Below, one piece after another: positions 47,247 through 59,307 of a stretch of 64,000 bases of DNA; within the stretch, counting starts at the first letter, position 1, and each line of letters opens with the position of its first letter. The DNA is from Helopsaltes ochotensis. Lineage: Eukaryota; Chordata; Aves; Passeriformes; Locustellidae. The DNA is taken from positions 163,675 to 227,674 of the forward strand of contig VXBM01001232.1 of NCBI GenBank assembly GCA_013400155.1, in the 5' to 3' direction. The translations under genes were made by a program, and so were the position numbers. The notes beneath the pieces were generated by a model, which searched no databases, was not told the origin of the DNA, and was given only the letters and a program-made list of their open reading frames with translations.

Positions 47247-48917
47247 CGAGTAATGAACCAGCCAGGAACAGCCTGATCCAAATAGACTGGAACAGCAGAG
47301 ATGGGGGGAAAGGAAAACAGTATTAAAAAAAGCAGCGGTGTGTTGCTGAAATGAGATTAGAACAGTAACAGGTTCCCTCCCGTGCCAGCTAAATCCCCAT
47401 TAAATCAGATTAATGCAGATGGTCTTTATGTAACTGACCAAGACGATAGATCAATATTGTTGTTTCAGTCGGAGAAGGAAAAAAAATTGTCCTGTCTGAC
47501 AAAAACACATCATTACCTGCCTACAGCACCCTGCACCTTGCTCAGGACTGCCCAAACCAGGCTGGTTGGGTCGGTCTGGAGAGGACAAACCATCACAAAT
47601 GGCTCATCCCAGTAACTACTGCCACCTTCGGGGGAAAAAAAAAATCCCAAAATGAGGTTTTTCCTCCCTTGGAGGGAGAAAATTTGGGGTTCTCTCTTTG
47701 CCAGGGCTGTGGAGTTCCATGTCCCACAGCAGGACCTTGCTGGGAAGTCTCCCAGCAGCCACAATTGTCATCCATCCAGAAATTTTCCTGTGTCAGCAAC
47801 ACTGAAGAGCTGCATCCCACCCAAGTGCCATCTGCAGTGACATTTTCTATTATTCCCCACTCCTACTAAACCTGCAGCCACTTTTGCTGTGGACAGAATT
47901 CCCTCTGCCTGCATGCCAGGTGGGGGATAATGCAAGAACTCAGCCCTCAGATGCACCAAGTGAATAAAAAAGGGGAAAAAAAAGAGTCTGGAGAGCAGGG
48001 GAGCCAGGGATTATTTTCTCCTGGAGCCATTATCCGGGGGCCTGCAGCACAATTAGCACCTGGAGAGGCTGCACAGAGATATAAATCTTTGTGACATTTC
48101 AGGACCTGTTCCCCACCAATTAGAGCACCCTGGCTCTCGCCTCGCCACCACAAAGACCAAGCCCAGGGGATGGAAAAATCCATCTGGAGAGAGGACAGAG
48201 CAGTGCAGCGGGGGCTGGAGCTGGGCTTCTCCTCTGCCAGCCTGGCCCATCAGCCCATGGTTCTCCTCCCGGGCTCCTGTATCACACTGGGCGGTGGGAA
48301 TCGTTCCCCCTGGTTGCCCAGAGCTCAAAAAACCCATCCAAAATCCCAGCCCAAGCTCTTCCCACAGTTTGGAGGAGCACCCAGGAGCTCTGGCTCCCTC
48401 GCTCCCTCCTCATCATTAGGGATGGATGAGATGCTCTGCACAAAGCGCTATTTTTGTTACTCAATCCGGGTTTGCAAAGGGAGAAGCACCATTCAGCACG
48501 CCAATTCACCCACTTTTTGTTCTGGATTTTAACTCCAAGCTCTTCTGTTTGAAACAGTCTTTCCCTGCAACCTTTCCTTTACATTTGCTTTATATCAGCC
48601 ACAAATCTGAAAGCTCAAAAGCAAACACCAGACTACTTGGGTTTTGCTGAGGCAAAAGAGTGAAATCCAGTCAGAATATTTTCCCAGATTTTAAATCCAC
48701 TGACATTTTGAAACGTTTTGTTTGTGAGCTGAGCCCAAACGATTTTTTTTTTGATACCATCAATCCAAGCACCACTTCCAACCTCAACTGCCTTTTCCAA
48801 GCTGTTTGCTCTGCCCTCTACAAGAGCAACGCTCCTCCATCCCTCTCCTGCTCTGAATTGCGGCCTCCAAGTGCTCTCTCAGGGAGATTTCTTTTGGATC
48901 ATGGCTGTTCAGCCTTG
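47247..48917. other. Intronic sequence right of gap 2
   Basis: Unique DNA with the second copy of the paired 105-bp element (48024-48128). No gene is recognised. Confidence 0.5.
48024..48128 (+). repeat. Paired interspersed element, copy 2
   Basis: Shares the block order of 43561-43664: GAGCCATTATC, TTAGCACCTGGAGAGGCTGC, ATAAATCTTTG, TGACATTTCAGGACC and CCAATTAGAGCAC. Direct orientation, 4.46 kb apart. Confidence 0.7.
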
Positions 48918-49090
48918 AGTCCCAGAATTCCAGCATATCTGGGGTTGGAAGGGACCTTAAAGTTCATCCCATTCCACCCTCTGCCATGGGCAGGGACACT
49001 TTCCCCTAAACCAGGCTCCAAGCTCTTCCCAGCCTGGCCTTGGACACTTCCAGGGATGGGGCAGCCACAATTTCTCTATGCCAGAGCATG
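48918..49090 (-). mobile_element. CR1 3'-end fragment
   Basis: CCCAGAATTCCAGCATATC, GGGGTTGGAAGGGACCTTAA and CTTCCAGGGATGGGGCAGCC mark an antisense CR1 tail. Confidence 0.9.
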
Positions 49091-51084
49091 AGGAGGCCGA
49101 GCCGTAAGGATTCCCTGATTTTATAGCAGTAATCCTGCTTCCTTGGCTGTGACACCCTCCCACCAAGCCCTCAGCACCGGGGATGGGATGGGCTGGGAGA
49201 GGTTCAGGCATGCAGAGCTCAGCCTGGCTGCGGAATCCCCTTCGGTGCTCGCAAAGCTAAAAATAACCATAAATTTCTTCCCCAGGTAGTGTTCTCCCAT
49301 CCCTGGGGGAAATCAATCACAGCATCAAAGGGAAGGCAGCTCCAACGGGCTCCGGCAGAGCCGCACACACTCGGAGAGAGGCACCAGGGGCTGGCTAACG
49401 GCAGCAAACCCTGTAGTCAGCAACCCCTCCCCACCTGGTTGTTTTTCTCTTTTTCTGGTTTAACTTTTAATTATTTTTAAAGGTTGTTTGGTTTTTCTTC
49501 AGACTTGCTCAGGATTGAGCGGCAGAAATATCAAATTTAATTTAATTAGCACCTCCTCCCCGCCTGGAAATGGCTTTTCTTCAAGTCTGACAGTTCCACC
49601 CTTTGACTGCCATCGCCTCCTTCCCTCTGTGTTTCCAAGGGACCTGGAAAAATCTTGTCCCCTGCTTTATTTGTGCTCAAGCCCTAGCAAAGACATACTG
49701 AATGCTGCTGGGATGGAGATGGGACGCAGCAAGCCCAGCAAGAGTGGGAAGAAGCAGCACACACATTGTTTCTTCCTTCTCTCCATCCTAAGGAGATGCT
49801 GATTTAATTGTATTTATTCCTTGGCAATTGGTGGCAGACGTGGAAGTGACAGTGACATTAGACGGGAGGCCGATAATAAATACCAGCATTAAAAACAAAC
49901 CCATGTGTGGGTGCAGGCACTGTAAATTGGCATCTGTGCAGGACAAGAGCCGCATCGAGAAACATCCCATGGCAAGGCTCTCCATGTACAGTGTTAATGG
50001 AGCAGGAAAGGCACATAGAATCCAAAGATTCCCACTGCTTTTTCAAGCCCTGTGTGTTGAGGGTACAGGTAAAGCTCCCACAGCAGCAGTTCGATGTGCT
50101 TGAACGAGCAGAAAAGGAACAACCTCCCTGCTCAGGTGTCCTTTTTTTCCCCAGGAAAAGGCATCCGTGCAACCCCCTCCTCCCAACAAGGGGCCGAACT
50201 GGCCCTGACTCCCTCCCTCCTGCAAGCCAGGAATTTGTTATTCTAAATACACGCTAATTACACCTCGCTGGAGAGAGCGAGAAGACCCTGCGTGGCCGCA
50301 TGAATGCGCCTTGATTGGCGTGGCAGGTTCTGCTGCGCCGTGTCCTGACGAGTGTGGCGAGTTTGCTGATGGGGAGAGAGGGGCTGGCCTTGGGGGGGCT
50401 CCCTGGGGGCACCAGCCTCGCGATTGAAGTGCCTTGAGGCTGCCTGGGAAATCAGCACGGGCCTCGCCCGCAATCAGGCGCGCTCGTGATTAGCTGGGGA
50501 AAAACACCCCGGTGGGGAGGGCAGCACTTCCAGGTGGGCCTGGCCTTGGTGGGGTCAGGAAAAGTGATTTTGGAAGCAAGGTTTGATTTCTCGCTGAGAA
50601 ATGGACCTCTCTGCAATCCTTCTGCCTCTGTTTTGAGCCGGTCTGGGGAGCTTGATGTCGTGCTGGGGAGGTGGGCTCGCGGTACCTGATGATAAACCTG
50701 CATTTCTAGGGGGAATCAGGAATTTAAAACTGTCTGCCTTCAGAGAGAAAGGGGAAAGAAAAGCCAATCCCACTGGACCATGCCCTTGGCCTCAGCAGGC
50801 GCTGTTCAACCCCTCTGCCACCCAGAGTGTTTTACCCTGGGGTAGCAGAGTCCCTTATAACTGTTGTGGTCACTAATAAGTGTTATAATCACATATCACA
50901 GTGACTTTCATGCTGGTAACCACTAAGCTGGGACTGGATCTGCACTGGGAAGCAGGACAACACCCGGATCAGGCACTGAACCTCATCACAGCACGATGGA
51001 GGGAAGGGACAGCAAGTAGGGACAGAGCCTGCATCTCTTCCTTTCCAGGCAGTCTCCTCCACCAGACACTCTGTGCCTCCCCAA
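49091..51084. other. Intronic sequence with a CpG-dense patch
   Basis: Unique, non-coding. The patch at about 50260-50500 is listed separately; the rest has nothing recognisable. Confidence 0.5.
50260..50500. promoter_or_regulatory. CpG-dense conserved-looking patch
   Basis: Contains GCGTGGCCGCATGAATGCGCC, CCTCGCGATTGAAG and AATCAGGCGCGCTCGTGATTAG. CpGs survive in a repeat-free context, which suggests an element kept unmethylated in the germ line. Function is unknown. Confidence 0.3.
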
Positions 51085-51360
51085 CCAGCACAGAAAATGA
51101 AGAGAGGGACAGGGGGTACCTTCATGGGCACAACAAGGGGCGACAGACAGAGGCTGATGGAAACCTGTAACAGGGGAAAGAACTTCCTCATTCTGCAGCT
51201 GACCACACACTGGAACAGGCTGCCCAGAGGGGAGTGGAGTCTCCATCACTGGAGACATCCCAGAACCATCCACAATGCTGTGCCACGTGTTCTGGGATGA
51301 CCCTGGCAGGCTGGAGCAGGTGATTCCTCCCAACCTGACCAGTTCTGGGACGTTCAAAGG
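51085..51360 (+). mobile_element. CR1 3'-end fragment
   Basis: GGAAACCTGTAACAGGGG, CACACTGGAACAGGCTGCCC, GTCTCCATCACTGGAGACAT and GGCTGGAGCAGGTGATTCC follow CR1 order in sense. Confidence 0.85.
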
Positions 51361-51430
51361 CAGAGAATCCCAGGAGCAAAGGGGACACAACCACGTCTCA
51401 TCTCTTCCTTGAACAACTTGGAAATGTGGT

Positions 51431-51775
51431 TGTTGCTGTTTAGTGCAGCAAGGGCAACGCAGGACAGTCAATGAGGGGAAAGATCAAAAGAGGGTTTGAT
51501 TTTTATTGTCCTCTCTTATGTAGTTTTCACATCCATGCCAGGGACTGGATGAGAGTGTGGCCACCTTTCCAATTCCACTGGCCCAGCTGACAGTCAATCA
51601 AATGTTTTCTCACTCAGAAGACACGTGATGTTTACCAGAGAAAATCCCCAAACAACCCTATCTATTGATAACACTAGCGTGAGAAGAAGCAAAAGCAATG
51701 CACAACACTGAGAATTCTGACTCCACTCTAGAAACTAAGAAACACACCAGAAAGGCTGCAAAAGTCAGGGCAACA
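51431..51775 (-). mobile_element. Solo LTR, ~340-bp subfamily
   Basis: Ends TGTTGCTGTTTAG and AGGGCAACA with a perfect TGTGGT duplication (51425-51430 and 51776-51781). AATAAA on the NTM-sense strand is at 51502-51507. It is closest to 57390-57725. Confidence 0.95.
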
Positions 51776-51781
51776 TGTGGT

Positions 51782-52149
51782 TCCCTCGCTTGCCTCCTTC
51801 TCCCTCTGCTCTCCAACACCCACCTGCAACGCTCTGCTCTCCTCCAGGTGCTGGCCCTCCCATCTCCTGTGGTCGAGCACACACAGAGCACTGTCCTCTT
51901 TAAACAGAACCTACTACCCTGCAATTACCGAGCGTGGAGAGGAGGACGGGAGTTGTATTGACTTACAAAGCCCACATGGTTGGAATGCAGCCCAAACAAA
52001 TCAACGGCATATTTAGCCAAATAAACTGCTCTAACAAGCTGGTGACTCCAGCCCTCCACTGGTCTGGAGGGTATTTTGCTGGAATGCCTGGCGGTTTGCA
52101 GGTGGAGCAGTTTTAAGAGCATGAAGCAAATGAATGTAGCGACAGACAA
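51782..52149. other. Short unique intronic stretch
   Basis: Between an LTR and a CR1; nothing recognised. Confidence 0.6.
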
Positions 52150-52410
52150 GGGGGAAAGGTTTGATGCTCCAAGAGAGCAGGTTTAGATTAGATATAGGGA
52201 AAAAAAATTTCCCTGTGAGGGAGGTGAGGCCCTGGCACAGGGTGCTCAGAGCAGCTGTGGCTGCCCCATCCCTGGAAGTGTCCAAGGCCAGGCTGGACAG
52301 CGCTTGGAGCAACCTGGGATAGTGGAAGGTGTCCCTGCCATGGCAGAGGCTGGATGAGATGAGCTTTAAAGTCCCTTCCATCCCAAACCACTCTGGGATT
52401 CTGTGATAAC
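52150..52410 (+). mobile_element. CR1 3'-end fragment
   Basis: GCAGGTTTAGATTAGATATA, GGTGCTCAGAGCAGCTGTGG, GGCCAGGCTGGACAGCGCTT and CTGGGATTCTGTGAT are in sense order. Confidence 0.92.
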
Positions 52411-54533
52411 ATTGGTGCTATGCACATGATTTCCACATCAGCAGAAGGTTCAACCTTCAGGTGATGTCCTAGAAGTTTCATCAGACTTAAATTATTGCAT
52501 GAATCTGTCCATGCTGGCAACCACCCACAGCTATTTCCTCTTTTCCATGAAAACCTGATCGTGAGAAAGGACTGGCGACACTGATCTGAGGTCACAGCTC
52601 TTGGATAAGCACAGGTGGGAAACCAAGAGTGTTGGAGCAGAGAAGCTACCAGGGAAGAGAGATACGAGAGGAGAAGTGGAAACACAAGTAGGTGTATCTC
52701 CACTCTTCCAGAAATGCCAACTCTCTTTGAAATAGCAAACCTGGTCACTTTTACACCCCACGGTTCCCATATATTTAAAGATATTCAATCTTTAACAGCC
52801 AGAGCAGATGCTGGACTGTGCACCCCAAACCTGCCACCCTTCCCCAGAAAAGTCAATCCCACCACACAGGTGTGTACACCAGTCCATGAATGGGGCCAGG
52901 TTGCAATAATCACTGCACAAGCCCCAAACAGGTCCTTGAGCAGACTGGATCTGCTCTTCCCACAGCTTTGTGTCCAGGGTGCAAAAACGTGTCCCACACA
53001 GAAGCCACAAATCAAATAACCAGAGCACTTGAGGTCACCTTCTCCAAATCCTTGGGAAAAAAGTATATATCATTAAACAGACACATGTCAACAGGGAATG
53101 CAATTTGGACAGAAAGACCTGAAATGTTTGTTTTTGCAAAGTGCTTTTGGAAATGGACATTTTCCAGGTTTTTTAATTTTTTCCTCTTCTTTCACTCTTG
53201 GCTGAAACTCTTTGCCATGTTTGGCAGGGCTTCACAGATGGCGCTGGCCGACCCACAACTGAATTTTTCAGAGAATAAGCTATTTGTCCAAAAGGAGAAA
53301 ACATGCCCAGATTTTCTAGGTTCCAACCCTCTCCCACGCTGCTCTTCCTGCCGCTGCAGCCGTCAGCTCGCCCACCCCGCGGCAGAGGCTCCGGCAGGAC
53401 GGCTGCGTGCAGGGGGGCTCCTCGGGGAGCTGGGGGGTGATTCCCTCCTCAGGAGAGGGATGCAGGAGCATCCCTGGCCACGAGCATCCCCTGCAAGGCC
53501 CGTCCCTTACAGTGAGCATCTTCTGCCACGAGCAGAAAACGACACATCGGCACCCAGCGCTTCCCTTCTCCCTGTGGGAATGAAGAGGGATATTTGCTCC
53601 CAACGGGGCTGTTTTCCTTGCTGAGCAAGTTCTCTTGGTCTCTTGCTGCCCACAGGCAGGATGCAAAGCTTGGCCCGGGTGCAGGGGAATGGTTGTGATT
53701 TGCAAGTAAACAAATGTGCAGGGTAAGATTTGCTCTATCGCCGGGCAAATCCTCTTTGAGTCTGAGCCTCTGGAAGCGGAGCCAGGGGAGGAGATTAATC
53801 CCCAGAGCCCCAGTTCAGCCAGCTCAGCACTGAGTCAGCCTGCGGGGGGGATGCCCAGGAGATGTGGATACACCCCACTAGCACGCCCTGATCCCTGAGC
53901 ACCTCCAAGGGGCTGGGAGAGGCTTTTTGAGGACACTTCAAAACCTCTTCGCAGCTCCCAGCAGAAAAAAAAGAGAGACAAAGCGCTGCCGCTCAGCCGG
54001 TGAGCAGGCAGGAAGGCACCAACATCCCGTGTCTCTGCAAGGGATTCCAGCTCCCTTTCCTGCTGCAATCCCAAAGGCAGCCCAGCTCCCTCCTCACCCT
54101 GCCACCCCCCAGAAGCTGGGATGCCACAACCTCAAAAGGACGATGGGGATGGCTGGCACACGGGAGCAGAGGGACAGTGCCCTGGCCTCCACCTCTCCTC
54201 AGCTCCAAGACTCTCTGATGGACAAAACAGACCCCAAACCTAATCCCAATCTCTTTACTGAGGTAACACTCAGTGCCTGATCCCCAGCTAAGGAACAAGG
54301 AGTGCTTATCCATGCTGCAGATGGGAAATCTGGGTCCTACACACAGTGAAATCCTTGCTTAACCTAAACTCCCTGCGGCTTTGGGGGCAAGACCGAGAAA
54401 GGAGACAGAGATTTAAGACCCTGGAAAAGCAGGCAGGCACCCAGCGGGATTTTCAAAAACGTGGGAGTCAGAGGAGAGGGGGAAGTCATTCTGGAGCTGA
54501 CCCTCAGCACCCCACAAACACAGCCCAGCCTCG
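52411..54533. other. Intronic sequence, no gene seen
   Basis: The 244-codon open stretch at 52890-53624 carries no domain, has Phe-rich and Arg-rich low-complexity parts, and lies antisense to NTM; I treat it as chance. No repeat family is recognised. Confidence 0.5.
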
Positions 54534-54975
54534 ATCACAGAATCACAGGGTTGGAAGAGACCTCCAACATCATCGAGTCCAACCTCAACTAAACCATGGC
54601 ACCAAGTGCCACATCCAGCCTTTCCTTAAATACATCCAGGGATGGTGACTCCACCACCTCCCTGGGCAGGCCATTCCAGTACTTAATCATTCTTTCCATG
54701 AAAAACTTTCTCCTAATATCCAACCTGTATTTCCCTTGGTGCAGCTTAGGGCTATGTCTTCTCCTTCTGTCCAGCTGCTGCCTGGAGAAAGAGACCAACC
54801 CCACCTGGCTACAGCTTTACAACCACTTTTCAGGGAGCCGTAGAGAGTGATGAGGTCACCCCTGAGTCTCCTTTTCTCCAGGCTGAACATCCCCAGCTCC
54901 CTCAGCCGTTCCCCACAGGGTTTGTGTTCCCAGCCCCTCACCAGCCCCGTTGCCCTCTCTGGATGCCTCCAGCGA
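54534..54975 (-). mobile_element. CR1 3' end with ORF2 carboxy-terminal remnant
   Basis: This is the longest CR1 copy. On the minus strand it still encodes the end of the CR1 reverse-transcriptase polyprotein: LRELGMFSLEKRRLRGDLI in one frame and RLDIRRKFFMERMIKYWNGL with LPREVVESPSLDVFK in another, so a frameshift separates them. It ends with the CR1 tail at 54534. It is inactive and 5'-truncated. Confidence 0.95.
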
Positions 54976-56372
54976 TCCGTAAAGCGCCGTCAGGAGCGGC
55001 AGGCTCCTCGCTGGGGACACAAAGACGAGCAGGGATCTGCCGGAGCTGGGGGGAAGTCGCCACATGGCCGCGTCTGCAGCAGCTGAGGAGCGAGCTGTCG
55101 GTGTCTGCTCACTAACAATATGCTCGTCAGGATCTGGCCTCGTCTCTCAACTAGAAGATTTCCTTATGGAAGTTTCTCCACGGGGAGCAACGCTACAGAA
55201 CGCGCGCGGTGGGATCGGTCTGGCAGCCAAGGCTCCCAAGGAAAAGGCATGGCCGGCGTTCCAAACACCTCCTGTCCATCAGATCTGTCTCCCATTAACG
55301 AAATATTGCTTAATATCATTAAAGTATCTTTCCCTCCTTGCCTGTAGTGCCATGGTGCTCTTACCCTGCTGGTTTTGTTCTAGCAAGGACCCAAAAAAAG
55401 TTTTTTTTATTTCTTTTTCACACTTTCGCTTACCAAAAAAAAAATTGAAAAATAAACAAAAAATCTATTTCTGGTTATTTTTGGCTTTTCTTCCTTACAA
55501 GTTCACACCTCTGCTGTCCCTTCAGAGGATGCATCAAACACTTGTGATGCACCAAGTGACCTGGAAGAGGCCCCAGCTGGAGCTGTGACATGATACCCGG
55601 TGCTGGAGAAGCAGATGCCGCCTCATTTTCCCAGGAAGCCCAACGGAGCCTCAGTCCCCTGGAGAGGAGAGCTCCCAGTGATTTTAGAACTGCCACGATG
55701 CAAAGCCCGAGGAAGCAGGATGGTCACGGCAGGCACCAGGCAAATTCATTTATTTTTTTAAACCTAAAGGACAACTTGGCTGTGGAGTGTGAGCACAGCC
55801 GGAAAATCAGCCTGGAGCTGAGCTCCCCCCATCCCGCTGCTGAGCCCCCCAATGCTACCTGCAAAGTCAATTTACTGCTTGGGTTTATTTTTTGGGGAGA
55901 GAATTCCCCATCCATGGAGGCATGTAGGGAGAAGGGTCATAAATCTGCCGCGCTGCTGCTCCCAAAGCTTCCCCGGGGCCGCTCACAGGCGGAGGGGTCG
56001 GTGCTGCTGAGGGAGCTGCACGCGGTTCCTCGAGTGTCTGATCAACTGAGCAGAGTTTGCACAGCTTGGGAGGAAATGAGCTCTTCCAACTCATCCCTGC
56101 CACTGCCAGCTCTTCCCTTCAGCCCCCTGCCTGTGCTCCTCGGAAGACCTTTGCCCATAAAGGCAGCGGTTATGGTAATATCCAGGGATCCCAGATTTCC
56201 AGCAATTTCAATAAAAAAGGGAAAAAAGACGCTCCCGTGAGTGCTTCAAAATTCACCTCTTGGGGCTGCCCACAATCCATCTGAATTTCTGAAGTTCCCA
56301 ACTCTCCAACCAACCACCTTCAATCCAACCTGTAGCTTGGTCAGCTTCCAGTTTAAAAGGAGAATGATGACA
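54976..56372. other. Intronic sequence, no gene seen
   Basis: Unique sequence with A-rich runs at 55426-55470. The 216-codon open stretch at 55590-56240 shows no domain. Confidence 0.5.
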
Positions 56373-56378
56373 CCCCTT

Positions 56379-56704
56379 TGTCACTGCTGAGCACTGAAAG
56401 AACACACGAACTCCTCTTGTGCAAGGTGAATGAAGAAGAGAGGGCGTTCTTTATTTTGATTCCATTATATAGTTTTTCCATCCAGACCATGGATTGGAAG
56501 AGAGTGTTGCCACCTCTCCAATCCCCCGGGTCAAACCAACAATCCATCAATTGTTCTTTCCCCCAGGTAAAGTATGTCAACATCTTTGCCTTTTCCAAAA
56601 CACTGCTATCTGTTGATAACACTCATGTGAGAAAGAACTAAGAACTATGAAAACATCAAGGAACTGTGAACAACATCAGAAAGGCTGCAAGAATTAGGGC
56701 AACA
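56379..56704 (-). mobile_element. Solo LTR, 326-bp subfamily
   Basis: Ends TGTCACTGCTGAG and AGGGCAACA with a perfect CCCCTT duplication (56373-56378 and 56705-56710). The NTM-sense strand has TATATAA (56465-56471) and AATAAA (56450-56455). Confidence 0.96.
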
Positions 56705-56814
56705 CCCCTTCTCCTGCTGTGAACCACAACAATCCTCACTGGATGGGTTTTCCTCCAAGGTATGGACTGGGAACCCAAGGCCACGCGCTGATCCCCCCCC
56801 GCTGCTGTTGTTCA

Positions 56815-57090
56815 GCATCCCATAATGTCATGTCCATTTGCAGATTGCACTTTATTGGTTTTTATTTGGCAGCCTCGCCTGACTCTGCCCTTTAATTTAT
56901 CCATTATACATCCTGATTAATTGGCCGATAAAGCCCCGTCCAGTTTTTTAAAACAAATTCCCAGTCCATTTGCTTTTAGTGGAACTGCGAACAAGCAGTT
57001 TAACTCATTACATCGCAGCGCTCGTGCCCGGGGTGCGCTCTGCAAGCAGGGATTTCGGGATCATGCATATGGAACACAGCTCTGAGCTGC
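56815..57090. promoter_or_regulatory. Candidate conserved non-coding element
   Basis: Repeat-free block with CTGATTAATTGGCC, TTGCACTTTATTGG and CATCGCAGCGCTCG, ending with ATCATGCATATGG. AT-rich cores with preserved CpGs suggest conservation. No alignment was possible. Confidence 0.3.
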
Positions 57091-57389
57091 CTTAATAGTC
57101 CCTCCGAGGCTGGGGCTGCTTAAGGAGAGATCCCTCAGCTCTCCTGGAGCGCTGCACAGGGACAGCCTCTTCCTCCTCGTGGTTCTTTTCCCAGGAGAGT
57201 GGAGCCTTTCTCTCCATGCATTGATGCCATTAGTTCCCACAAAACCAACTTCTGCACTTCTTTTATTTTTGGCTTCGTTGCCCAGCTGCCCTGTTTTATA
57301 AAGAGCCAGCTCCAGACTCCCTTTCTTCCTCTTTTAGGGCTGGAAAAACATCTCCCTCACCCAAAACATCTCCAGAGCCATTGCTGGAG

Positions 57390-57725
57390 TGTTGAGTGTT
57401 TAGCACAGCAAGAAACACGATGAGAAGAAAGATCAAAAAAGAGGGCTTGACTTTATTTTTCTTTTCTTATCTAGATCTCAGATCCATGCCAGGGATGGGT
57501 GAGAGTGTGGCCGCCTCTCCAATTCCACTGGCCAAACTGACAGTCAATCAAATATTTTTTCCATCAGAGCGTACGTGATGCTTACCAAAGAGATTTCCCA
57601 AACAATCCTATCTATAGACAACACCAGCGTGAGAAGAAGCAAAAGCAATGCACAACATTGAGAATTCTGACTCCACTCTAGAAACTAAGAAACACACCAG
57701 AAAGGCTGCAAAAATCAGGGCAACA
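57390..57725 (-). mobile_element. Solo LTR, ~340-bp subfamily
   Basis: Ends TGTTGAGTGTTTAG and AGGGCAACA with a perfect CTGGAG duplication (57384-57389 and 57726-57731). AATAAA on the NTM-sense strand is at 57452-57457. Confidence 0.95.
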
Positions 57726-58397
57726 CTGGAGCCTCTTTCCATCCCTCGATGGTACCTCCATCAGCAGATTCCTGGCTGCAATTCCTCATTCCCATATAGC
57801 CAGCACAAACACCTCCTCCTGAGCAGTGCTTCTGGAGGAGGATTCACGTCACCCGTGGCAGATTGGGCATTCCTTGCTCCCACACCGCTCCTTGCTTTGC
57901 CTGAAAACCCCCAAATCCCTCTTTTTCCCAGCACCCAAAGCCCCCAGAGTGAATCTACCAGTGCCTGTTCAGGTGCAAATGAGGAATGACACAGGCAGAG
58001 ATGGGAGCAGGGGAGAAGGGAATGAATTCTGCCAGGTTGACTCTTCAAAAGCATGAAAGGAAGAAAGGAAACTGAGGGGAGAGCAAACGCCGTGCTCCTG
58101 AATATGAAACCAGGAGTGAGTGAATAAGCAATGGACTTCCACAGGGCGCCTTAATTCCTGTCCATCAGCCTGGCTGCCTTTTTTCCCCTCCAGATGTTAT
58201 TATCTCACTCTCCTGGCGTGAACAGGACTGGGTGCATCTCTCCGTCTCACCAGCTCAGCTGATAAGCTTGACAGACCTGGCCACTGGTGACAGCATTCAC
58301 ATTTCCAGTGGATAAAGTGCCATTTACATGAGGTAAGTGCTGGTGATTTTCCATCAGCCGGGACAGAATGAGGATGGGAACAGCTTGTAAGCTTCCC

Positions 58398-58474
58398 TTT
58401 TTTTTTTTATTTTTTTTTTTCCTCCCTGGTTTGCTTTTTTTTGTTGTTGTTGTTTCCTTGGTGGTTTTTTTTTA
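58398..58474 (+). repeat. T-rich tract with TTG units
   Basis: Long T runs broken by CCTCCCTGG and four TTG units. Confidence 0.85.
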
Positions 58475-59290
58475 AGGGCAAAATCTGGACTTTCTCCTCC
58501 ACTCACATTTATAAACATCACCACGAACAAGGCCCTGGCCCTGATTAAAATTCCCAACATGCCAGAGTTTGTAAAAATCTCCGGCCCAAAGCAAAACAAG
58601 CTCAGGGAAAAGTCTGGCAACCCATTATATCTGGCTGCTGTCGAGGGGATTAGAGGGGAATTTGGCATGCTCCCCTTTTCCTTCCTTCAGACTCATGCCT
58701 TATATTTTTCAGGGACCCTTCTTTAGCCCACATCATTTTCTTCTGGAGGGTTTTTAATGTTCCCTTTTGTCTTCCCATCACTGCCGTTTTCCTTGCCTTT
58801 TACTTGACAAATCGTTGCCTCCTTTAGGCAGGAGAAGCAGGGGCCAGTTCCCACCAGGAAAACTGGAGGGCTGGGAAAAATGTGAGGCCGAGGCACATTC
58901 CTTTGCTCCCAGTCTCCTCCCTCCTCAGTCCTTGAGGGGGACACTGGCCCAGCTGAGCTCATCTTGTCCCCTTCCATCACGGGTGAAGGGAATAAGCTCC
59001 GCCAGGCGTGGAGCTGTGCCCAGGGATTCCCTGGGGGAATCGGGGGGATGCAGCTGCAGCTCCAGGCTGTGTGGAAGAGCTGCAAACCTCACTCCAAAAT
59101 CCCTGCCCAGTGCTTTGTCCCCTCTCCAGACGAGTCACGTCCCAGCTGGAGGAATACTCCATCCCCGGGGAGTGGGATGGAAGCAATAAAGATCTCTGAC
59201 AGCACTGATAACACCAAGGTCACCAGCTAAGGGCATGCTCTGCTCTGACAACCCAGGCTTTCCTGACTTAATTAAAAAAAATAAAATATC

Positions 59291-59307
59291 TTTTTTTTTT
59301 TTTTTTT
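59291..59307 (+). repeat. T17 homopolymer
   Basis: Seventeen T preceded by an A-rich stretch. Confidence 0.9.

Noticed and set aside
46604..47326. Open stretches across gap 2
   Set aside because: Most residues are N-derived; the ends are LTR-like and intronic.
52890..53624. 244-codon open stretch on the plus strand
   Set aside because: No recognisable domain, mixed low-complexity content and no promoter or splice signals.
54589..54941. Host gene from the well-formed minus-strand frames
   Set aside because: The peptides are the carboxy end of CR1 ORF2 split by a frameshift and followed by the CR1 tail.
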